From positions 34,955,226 through 35,019,225 of the forward strand of contig NC_134276.1 in the NCBI RefSeq assembly GCF_949628215.1: DNA of 64,000 nucleotides. Reading direction: 5' to 3'. Each line of letters starts with the position of its first letter. The first letter of the stretch is position 1. Below the pieces are notes generated by a model. That model had not been told where the DNA came from, searched no databases, and was given only the letters and a program-made list of their open reading frames with translations. This document shows positions 58,101 through 64,000 of this stretch, piece by piece. Origin of the DNA: Phalacrocorax aristotelis (lineage: Eukaryota; Chordata; Aves; Suliformes; Phalacrocoracidae). The position numbers and the translations under genes are program-made.

Positions 58101-60903
58101 GAACTGCTGAAGTTTAGCAAGCACTGATTTTGATTAATTAGTAGCATCGTATAAACTTTGTGACATTTTCTTCAGTGAATTTCTGGTTTGGAGTGACATT
58201 AGACAGTCCTTGTTTTGCAGACATTGTTTTGCAACTTTCTAACCCTGTAACCAAACGATAAGGTTAATTATGAAAAAACATATCAGTATGGTTGTCTAAG
58301 GGTATTATGTGTAGTTGTGAGTGGGCCACGACATACGTCACTCAATTTTCTTTTCCCTATGATAATTGCAACCGTATCTATTTTTAATTGCCAGTTTTGT
58401 CAATGAACACTAGGCATTTTTCTCCATTGATTCAACCAAACTTTTCCATTCACTGAACCGAACGAATACAGCTTCTGAATTTCTCCAGTGGGAAGACCTG
58501 CATTGTCTCAGGTGTTTATCTGATTTGTGTACACATCAACTATGAAATTTTTTGATGAATGAAATGTAAACCTGGATAAAATTGGATTTTTGCAGTCCTT
58601 CAGAAGTACTATTTAATTATTAGAGCTGACTGGCAAGAAAGGGGTGCTTGAAAGATAATACCTTGGTGCCTGGCACTGTAGAGACTTGGGGACTGGTCGT
58701 TACTTTTGGGATACCATAATTTATAAGAAGAATCAAGTGAACACTAAGCAGAAGTAAGTAAGTGGGTGAAAGTCTGATTACAAGAGCTATGCAGCCACAT
58801 AAGAGCTTAGTTGGCATGTGACTTGAAGTCATGTAACTTCATCTTTTAAGGTAGGAAAATTTTGTTAAAATACAGGATTCATATTAGAGACGCTGTTTCT
58901 AAAAACAAATTTATTTTCTTACTACTACAAGATCCAACTAATTCCAGCCTATTTGGCAGAACTGTTTGCCATCTGGATGCATTTGTTCTTTGTCTTGTGT
59001 TTTGTAGGTTGAGATAAAAATGAAGAAGCCAGAGGCTGTAAGATGGGAAAAGCTGGAGGGGCAGGGAGATTCTCCTAAGTTAAAGCAATTTACACCAGGT
59101 TTGTTCTCTGGATAATTAAGTATTAAATGTTTACTTTTTCACTTGTTTTATTTGTATTAAGTTACTTATTAAGTTATTAATAATTTTTGTGTTAAATATT
59201 GTTAATAAAATCACAACTTCATATTTACAATGAAAGGCTAATAGTCTTGTGTTTACTGCCGAGAATTGACAGAAAAAGTCTGCAGGGCATTACTGAAACT
59301 TAGGTATTAAATTTAGTCATAACTTCCATTAATTTGATGGATTGTTAAAGATATATGCTTATCATTAGTTCTGTGGGCTTCTCTGTTTGGCTATCTGTTT
59401 TGGTCACAGCTTCACAGTTCTGTGCATTGTTTTGCCTCTATTGTTGCTTAAATAATTAAATATTATTTACTTAAGTATTCCATCTCTCTTGGAAAGTAGT
59501 ACTTTTGGAGTTTTTCAAGACAGATTAACAATCTATCTTTGAGACAATTTGAATTTCCTGATTTGATTTCAGATTGTGGGGGTTTTTTTTTACCTCAAAT
59601 TTTCCTATGGCTCTGGGCTGCTGGCTTTTTTTTTTCCCCGTTACTGTCAGCCAATATCTCCTGCCTCATTCTGACTTCAATTACTTGTGTTGCGGTTATC
59701 CAACGTTTTATTGTTGGATAACTAAATTATGTAACTGTGTTTACTTAAAAGTAAACTTTTGCAACAGCTGAATATAGTCTCTAGCATTTCTTAGTTTCCT
59801 GCATTTTTGTTACTGCAATGCTTGTATCAGTAAGGAAGAATTCATTTGCATTTTCAGATTCATGTTCCATTATCGTCTCTGATGCATTGGGTACATATAT
59901 GTCTATGTGTTCTCTGCTGCTCTAGAAGTTGTGAGAAAATGCTTAGTTAACCAACACTTCTGTTTTCAGATACCCAGCACTTATACCCATCATCCTCTCA
60001 CTATACAAGGAACTGGGACAAACTGGTAGTTGAAATCAAAGAAGAGGAGAAGAATGAGACATTAGAAGGAGATGCTGCTTTAAATAAACTATTCCAGCAA
60101 ATTTATTCAGATGGTACAGATGAAGTGAAACGTGCCATGAACAAATCGTTTGTAAGTCTTCACTCTTCTTCTCTGAAGAAACGTGTAACTTTTGCACATT
60201 GACACAATTTACTAAGCTTTGCGTGAACTGGGAAGCCTCTAGCTACAAAACCCTGGGCCTATAATGAATGGTAGTGGTTCTGTTGGAAATACTGGTATAA
60301 CAAAACTCACTGAAAGCTATGGTGTTGTACACTAATGACTGGACTCTTGAAATCCAACTTTGTGCCTCAGTGAAGCTTGTGTTTTGCCACCAGTCTCTGT
60401 TTCAATCAGTGTTATCAAAGCAAATGCAGTTTTTGGCACATCTAGAGCTTGAAGAGTTGCCTTGAGTGAAAGGATCAAGTTCCTTTTAATGGTTTATATC
60501 TGGTTCCTTATATTTGTAGCCCTCATACAAGAATCTGATTGACCTTTTAAAAGCTGCTTGTTAATGAAGTAGCATCTCGTTGTGTCCAGTACTGATAAAA
60601 GTATTGTTGGGGGAAGATGATGGAAGACTGGCTTTGTCAAATTTTATTCTATATATACACAGAATTCCTGTGTAACTTGCTTCTACATGAAGCTTAATTC
60701 TTCATCTTTCTTCAGAATTTGTTGATCTGCTGTAAGAAATGTGACTTTTGTATTACTAGAATTCCTCTAGCAAACTAAAGAAGCTTTCTCTCATATTGCA
60801 GATGGAGTCTGGAGGCACAGTTCTGAGCACCAACTGGTCTGATGTTGGTAAAAGGAAGGTAGAAGTAAATCCTCCTGACGACATGGAATGGAAAAAATTC
60901 TAA
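34155..60903 (+). CDS. SUGT1: SUGT1 (SGT1), HSP90 co-chaperone (spliced, complete)
   Basis: Thirteen coding exons join as 34155-34177, 34254-34299, 38235-38325, 39025-39094, 39447-39517, 44351-44404, 46135-46151, 47185-47219, 47848-47944, 49007-49114, 59008-59098, 59970-60151 and 60802-60903. They give 328 residues in one frame; human isoforms are 333 and 365. Domains: Ala-rich N-terminus 1-23, TPR region about 24-118, variable linker about 119-133, CS domain about 134-225 (from KIKYDWYQTE to AVRWEKLEG), and SGS domain about 240-328 ending [11 protein letters not shown]1 is a cytosolic and nuclear adaptor between HSP90 and clients. It acts in SCF ubiquitin-ligase and kinetochore assembly and in NLR immune-receptor stability. 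The start at 34155 has G at -3 and +4 and matches the MAAAA start of vertebrate SUGT1. Confidence 0.96.
34254..34299 (+). CDS. SUGT1: SUGT1 coding exon 2
   Basis: A 46-base exon after a 76-base GC-rich intron; the acceptor CTCGGCAG ends at 34253 and the donor GCGCAG|GTGAGG follows 34299. It encodes [15 protein letters not shown], which aligns with the human segment FSDALIDEDPQAALE. It lacks the aromatic residues that precede FSD in human. Confidence 0.85.
34856..35042 (+). repeat. CR1 LINE 3' end (truncated)
   Basis: AAAACACTGGAATTCACTGG, GGGATGTGGTAGAGGCCTCA, TTTTCAAGATGGGACTGGAC and GAGGTTGGACC then GATTCTATGG follow the order of avian CR1 3' sequence. It is 5'-truncated, diverged and on the same strand as SUGT1. 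Confidence 0.88.
36657..36718 (+). repeat. T/G-rich low-complexity tract
   Basis: Irregular runs of T interspersed with G (TTTGTTTGG units and a run of about 20 T). Low-complexity sequence with no clear period. Confidence 0.7.
38235..38325 (+). CDS. SUGT1: SUGT1 coding exon 3 (TPR)
   Basis: The acceptor TTTACAG ends at 38234 and the donor TGCTG|GTAACA follows 38325. It encodes [20 protein letters not shown] and [10 protein letters not shown], the first TPR helix pair of SGT1. Confidence 0.95.
38326..39024 (+). other. SUGT1: SUGT1 intron, 699 nt
   Basis: AT-rich intron ending TTCCAACAG. Nothing else was recognised. Confidence 0.8.
39025..39094 (+). CDS. SUGT1: SUGT1 coding exon 4 (TPR)
   Basis: It encodes (D)[20 protein letters not shown] followed by RK, the second TPR unit. 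The acceptor is AACAG at 39024 and the donor AAAAGG|GTACGT follows 39094. Confidence 0.94.
39095..39446 (+). other. SUGT1: SUGT1 intron, 352 nt
   Basis: A short intron with acceptor CATGTCAG. No feature was recognised. Confidence 0.8.
39447..39517 (+). CDS. SUGT1: SUGT1 coding exon 5 (TPR)
   Basis: It encodes (G)[19 protein letters not shown] and QRLD, the third TPR helix pair. The donor GGACA|GTAAGT follows 39517. In human the extra residues of the long isoform (SGT1B) are inserted right after this exon. Confidence 0.94.
39518..44350 (+). other. SUGT1: SUGT1 intron, 4.8 kb
   Basis: AT-rich intron with a minus-strand CR1 copy (42765-43105). This is where human SUGT1 carries the alternative exon of the long isoform; no equivalent coding exon is visible here. 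The remaining sequence appears unique. Confidence 0.75.
42765..43105 (-). repeat. CR1 LINE fragment, reverse orientation
   Basis: The + strand reads as the reverse complement of avian CR1. Landmarks are GAGCTCATCTAATTCCATGC, GATTCCACAGCCTCTTTGGG, CAACCTGCTCCAGTGTTTGA and CCTTTGCCTCCATTCCTGTC, in the order expected. About 340 bases are recognisable. The copy is heavily diverged, hence old, and both ends are approximate. Confidence 0.82.
44351..44404 (+). CDS. SUGT1: SUGT1 coding exon 6
   Basis: A 54-base exon encoding (S)[17 protein letters not shown]. It matches the conserved NFSVWIKRCQE-like segment at the end of the TPR region in human. The acceptor is TTCTAG at 44350 and the donor AACG|GTAAGA follows 44404. 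Confidence 0.92.
44405..46134 (+). other. SUGT1: SUGT1 intron, 1.7 kb
   Basis: AT-rich intron with A- and T-runs near 45781-45840. The acceptor TTCTTTCTGCAG is strong. No repeat or gene was recognised. Confidence 0.8.
46135..46151 (+). CDS. SUGT1: SUGT1 coding exon 7 (17-nt micro-exon)
   Basis: Strong acceptor TTTCTTTCTGCAG and good donor GAAGTG|GTAAGG flank only 17 bases. They complete an Ala codon and encode SQTEV, aligning with the human SESEV linker segment. Including it is needed to keep the frame from exon 6 (phase 1) to exon 8 (phase 0). Confidence 0.85.
46152..47184 (+). other. SUGT1: SUGT1 intron, 1.0 kb
   Basis: AT-rich intron with a C-run then T-run (46620-46636). Its 3' end has a poor pyrimidine tract before CTAG. 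No other feature was seen. Confidence 0.75.
47185..47219 (+). CDS. SUGT1: SUGT1 coding exon 8 (35 nt, linker)
   Basis: It encodes [11 protein letters not shown] plus two bases of Lys, joining in frame to YDWYQTE at the start of the CS domain. The donor ATCAA|GTAAGT is strong. The acceptor is uncertain: CTAG at 47184 is used here, but in-frame AGs ending at 47193, 47196 and 47199 could also serve, removing three to five residues. Confidence 0.75.
47220..47847 (+). other. SUGT1: SUGT1 intron, 628 nt
   Basis: AT-rich, with a strong T-rich acceptor ending TGTTTAG. Nothing else was recognised. Confidence 0.8.
47848..47944 (+). CDS. SUGT1: SUGT1 coding exon 9 (CS domain)
   Basis: It encodes (K)[19 protein letters not shown] followed by [13 protein letters not shown], the first strands of the CS (p23-like) domain that docks onto the HSP90 N-terminal domain. 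The donor AAAGAG|GTGATT is weak but fits the frame. Confidence 0.95.
47945..49006 (+). other. SUGT1: SUGT1 intron, 1.1 kb
   Basis: AT-rich; a G-rich run (GGGGGGGCGGGGGAGG) at 48226-48241 is the only notable feature. An open frame of 119 codons at 48328-48687 has no recognisable similarity. Confidence 0.75.
49007..49114 (+). CDS. SUGT1: SUGT1 coding exon 10 (CS domain)
   Basis: The acceptor GTTAACAG ends at 49006 and the donor ACAAAG|GTAAGC follows 49114. It encodes [20 protein letters not shown] and [16 protein letters not shown], matching the human CS-domain core. Confidence 0.95.
49115..59007 (+). other. SUGT1: SUGT1 intron, 9.9 kb
   Basis: The largest SUGT1 intron. AT-rich, with minor low-complexity stretches (TATATATATAC near 54107-54117, A-run at 57764-57779). 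Short open frames such as 51559-51822 and 55503-55691 have no recognisable similarity and lack conserved exon context. No repeat family or RNA gene was recognised by eye. Confidence 0.7.
59008..59098 (+). CDS. SUGT1: SUGT1 coding exon 11 (CS domain end)
   Basis: It encodes [20 protein letters not shown] and [10 protein letters not shown], the last CS strand and the CS-SGS linker. The acceptor is TTTTGTAG at 59007; the donor CCAG|GTTTGT is weak but keeps the frame. Confidence 0.95.
59099..59969 (+). other. SUGT1: SUGT1 intron, 871 nt
   Basis: AT-rich with T-runs near 59582-59637 and an acceptor TGTTTTCAG. No feature was recognised. Confidence 0.8.
59970..60151 (+). CDS. SUGT1: SUGT1 coding exon 12 (SGS domain)
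   Basis: It encodes [20 protein letters not shown], then [29 protein letters not shown] and KRAMNKSF. This is the core of the SGS domain, which binds LRR proteins and S100 partners. The donor TCGTTT|GTAAGT follows 60151. Confidence 0.97.
60152..60801 (+). other. SUGT1: SUGT1 last intron, 650 nt
   Basis: AT-rich intron ending CTCATATTGCAG. Nothing else was recognised. Confidence 0.8.
60802..60903 (+). CDS. SUGT1: SUGT1 terminal coding exon 13 (SGS domain end)
   Basis: It encodes [20 protein letters not shown] then [13 protein letters not shown] and a TAA stop. This is the invariant C-terminus of SGT1 proteins, except that the final residue is Phe where human has Tyr. Confidence 0.97.
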   Translation: MESGGTVLSTNWSDVGKRKVEVNPPDDMEWKKF

Positions 60904-61325
60904 GCCTATTTTTAGTCTTTTACCACCTATGTGTTGCCATAGCCCTGTACTGACCACTGTGTATGGACATAGCATTCTTGGATTCAAAGCACTGAATGTT
61001 CCCTTGGAAACAGGAATCGTCTTTGCATTTTGTGTGCTTTAGAAATTCCTTCATCTGCAGATCTTAAAGATATACTCAAGAGTGGAACCCTGTTTTCATC
61101 ATCTCTGTCAAATTTTTGGAAATTGAGTCAATCGCAGCCTAAATTTTCTACCACCTTTATCAGCTCTGCTCTTTGGGGATGGGGTGATCTCTAATGGGCT
61201 GGTCAGGATTATTTCTGTTCAATAACTTATTAGATCTTGGCAACTTTGGGTAAAAACACTTTTCAACAGTGTTAAAATTGTTTGCTCTTTAACTCTGCTA
61301 AATAAAACTGTAAATATAATTTTTT
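60904..61325 (+). other. SUGT1: SUGT1 3' UTR
   Basis: About 420 bases from the stop codon to just past the poly(A) signal at 61301. AT-rich, with no recognisable microRNA hairpin or repeat. Confidence 0.7.
61301..61306 (+). promoter_or_regulatory. SUGT1: Poly(A) signal AATAAA, SUGT1
   Basis: CTAAATAAAACTG is followed by a T-rich element at 61320-61326, the usual arrangement of a polyadenylation signal and downstream element. Confidence 0.75.
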
Positions 61326-64000
61326 TCTATACGGAAGCTGCTTCATTTCATTTTTAGTAATCTTGTTTTTTGATGGGGGTGATCACTTAAAGCATGTAGG
61401 TAAGGATGTGAATACACTGCTTAAAAAAAAAAAAACCAAAAAGCTGGCATGTATAGGAGCAAAACTTGCATTCACTGAAGAGGATGAGATTGCTATTCTT
61501 GATGCAGATGTAAGATTTCTACTTGTAGAGTCCTTCCACCTGGGTCATAGGTTGGAACTGCAGTCGTATGTGATGGAAGGGAGAAAGTCAGTCGTGGCTG
61601 GAAATTTCTACAGAGAAGTGGCTCCTGTGGCTGCCTTCTATATTCAAAAAGAAGGATGTATTGCAATTGCCCGAAAGCAAAGATAGCAAGCAGTTGCTTT
61701 AAGATTTTATTTCAGAATATTGGAAACTCTTTACATTTTAGAGAAGTGCCCATGCGTCCTTAATTATTTCCATCAGTTGTTTTTCCACCGTGATCCCATT
61801 TTAAATAACAGTGTCAGTATTTACAGAAAAAGAACTGAGAAATATAAGAAATACTGCCTGTGCTTAGATGCAAGCCTGCAAGGGCCTGTAGATGCCCAAA
61901 AGCTGTCTGGACATGGTCCTCAGCACCTGGCTCTAGGTGCCCTGCTTGAACAGGGGGTTTGGACGAGATGACTTCCAGAGGTGCCTTTCAAGCTCAGCCA
62001 TTCTGTGGTGCTTTGAAAGGGAGGTATGAACTTACGAGGTTGTGGTAAACGTGCCTAGCCCTCATGCCACTGTGTCTTGGGAGTTCAGATACACCTGAAT
62101 ATTCTAAGATTCTAGAAAGACCCATGAGCTGCAAATATTGGCAGCCTCTTGAAAGCCACTTCATTACTTGCTAACCATTGGATGCTGCTTTAAATTGGGT
62201 ACTTTTCCTTGCATTCCTAATTATGTAGGCTTTTCCAGATTGTTGTTCTGTCTTTTTCTTTGTATTCGATATGTTATTTTACTTCAGTGAGAATTGGATG
62301 AGCTTGGTAAAACAAAGGTGTTTTAAGAGGACAAGTGAAGTCTGCAGCTCTACAGTAATAAATGTATGTAAAAGATGATTGGAAACTAAGGAGGAAGAAG
62401 GATGGATATATTCTCTTTCTCCTGAGGACTAGGAATCTAGGTTTTGCAGTGATAGTGGGAAAGTGTGGTGGGTTTTTGTCCTAGTATTGTTACTATACCT
62501 GTGCAGTAGATAGATGTCAAGATTCTAAAATCTCACAAATCTTAAAAAGAGAGCTTGTTTTTGGATGTATGCCATAGCTAGGAACTTCAGAATGCCGTAC
62601 TTGGCAGCCGTAGACTGCGACTACAGTCCTGACGTAACTGCAGTTTCTTCATGCGCTCAGATCATGATTATCCTATAGTGCAAGCTGGGCAGTGATTTCT
62701 TTTTTAATCACTTTTAGCTTCAGAATGGACTGGTGTTTTCCAAAGCTCAAATTTTATGACCTTCAGAATTGAATGCTATCCTGATCTTTGAACACGATAA
62801 GGGAGATGGATTGAATTTAGGAAGGTTTTTATGTGTGTCTTACCTCTTCACTCCCACTGAGCAACGCTTGCTTCTTGGGAGAGTTTCTGAAAGGGTATAC
62901 TTGTGGCATATTTCAGTGAAGATTTGTTAGCTTCAGTGGGGAATTTCTTCCCCTTCAGACAATTCTGAGTAGCTAGTTGCTCGATATCTAGAGCATTTGC
63001 CATCTGTATGGGATGCTAACGTTGAAGTTGACTTGATTTGGAACAGGGACTTGAACTCGATTCTTCCTAGATAAGTGCCTTGCTGCTTCTTATTTATGCT
63101 CTGAAAGTCATTTCTTCCGTTCTAATGTAGAAGAAAGACAAATGTCTGAGTGCTTCACTTTGTGACAAAATTGGGTTCTTGTCTCCTGGCCAGCCTTGCT
63201 TTATAAATGTCATTCAGAGCACTTAACAGCGCTTAGCAAAGACTTGCTAGGGGAAAAGTCTAGATAAAAACTTCTTAAATAAAAATGAAAAGGTAATTTG
63301 AGGATGTTTTCTGCCAATCAAGTTCTTACTTACTGAAGAGAACACTGTAGGGGTTCCTCTGTCTATTTTCACTTTCAGAAAGTCCATGGGAATATTTCGT
63401 CAGATAAGCGCAATATATTCTTGTATTAAGTGGGTACTGTTTCAGTGCTTTGGGATTCAATTCACTTAGCTTAAGGCAAAAAGTAAAATCAAATGCGTTG
63501 GTACTTATGTACTCTTGAGGCATATGTAATGCAAATATAATGCTTTAGCTTCGGGCTAAAACTTGTAGCAATCAAGTGCTAGACCTCCTTGTTCATCTCA
63601 ATCCTGTGAGCAAAGTTTGCAGGTCTAAACGTAATTCTAGCATGTTTCTGAGCACAGACAGGTTATCTGTTTGTGTATATTCCACCCTAAAATTTAGGTG
63701 AACCAGTAATGGTGGTTTTTCTTGCTGTACAGGGGTATTGAGGCTTTTAGGGCAGGAAGGGTTGGATTAAAGCAAAAGCTTGGTGGGAAGTGCTTCATGA
63801 ACTTTGTGAACAGTACATGTTTTGTTCTTGGCAAAACACACAAAATGGTTCCAGAAGCACTGGGTTATGGGAAAGATAGTAGGGAGCTTGGCGGTTGAAT
63901 TGAGGCTGTGAAGGATATCTGTGACAAAGGGAATTTCCTTTGAGACCAGAGGGGATGAGCAGAATTCGTTACAGCACTGGCAATGAGTTGGCTGGAGACA
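61326..64000. other. Region downstream of SUGT1
   Basis: No gene was recognised. It holds a 107-codon open frame (61363-61686, +) without known similarity and a CR1 tail (61889-62010). The rest is unique AT-rich sequence. In human the next gene downstream is CNMD (LECT1), on the opposite strand, but none of its coding sequence is visible here. Confidence 0.65.
61889..62010 (+). repeat. CR1 LINE 3' end (truncated)
   Basis: GTCTGGACATGGTCCTCAGC, CCTGGCTCTAGGTGCCCTGC, TTGAACAGGGGGTTTGGACG and AGATGACTTCCAGAGGTGCC followed by CATTCTGTGG are the canonical avian CR1 3' landmarks in order. It is less diverged than the other copies in this window. Confidence 0.9.

Noticed and set aside
61326..64000. 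CNMD (LECT1) coding exons expected downstream by human gene order
   Set aside because: No minus-strand frame here resembles chondromodulin; the gene may lie further on, or the order may differ.

Overview
This is a stretch of vertebrate nuclear DNA, almost certainly from a bird. The evidence is widely spaced small exons with GT-AG introns, decayed CR1 LINE 3' ends carrying the typical avian CR1 tail, an avian-type LTR scrap, and a GC-rich CpG-island promoter in otherwise AT-rich sequence. The species cannot be named from this window alone. There are no bacterial features, CRISPR arrays, rRNAs or recognisable tRNAs.

Two protein-coding genes lie head to tail on the + strand. Positions 1-32190 hold ELF1 from its first visible coding exon (1095-1269) to its stop (31134-31136) and 3' UTR. 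Seven exons encode 597 residues. Only the short N-terminal coding exon(s), about 24 residues by comparison with human ELF1, lie outside the window to the left. ELF1 is a nuclear ETS-family transcription factor with an acidic N-terminal activation region, a basic patch, the ETS winged-helix domain (split by an intron) and a Ser/Thr/Gln/Val-rich C-terminal half.

Positions 32190-33600 are a short intergenic gap, followed by a CpG island (about 33600-34630) containing the promoter and first two coding exons of SUGT1. SUGT1 runs from 34155 to its stop at 60901-60903, in 13 coding exons and 328 residues. It encodes the SGT1 co-chaperone (TPR, CS and SGS domains), an HSP90 partner in kinetochore assembly and ubiquitin-ligase/NLR function. 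A poly(A) signal lies at 61301. Beyond that, to 64000, there is no recognisable gene, only another CR1 fragment.

The two genes have no known joint function; their adjacency looks like a positional accident of genome rearrangement. Introns are mostly unique AT-rich sequence with four CR1 remnants (4185, 34856 and 61889 on +; 42765 on -), a likely ancient L2/CR1-clade reverse-transcriptase fossil (about 24345-24730, -), an ERV LTR scrap (27798), a 145-base pyrimidine tract (5732) and a few palindromic sites. I found no undescribed biological system. The points most worth checking are the ELF1-SUGT1 junction, the micro-exon and tandem acceptors in the SUGT1 linker, a strong-context upstream ORF in front of SUGT1, and an altered Rb-binding-type motif in ELF1.
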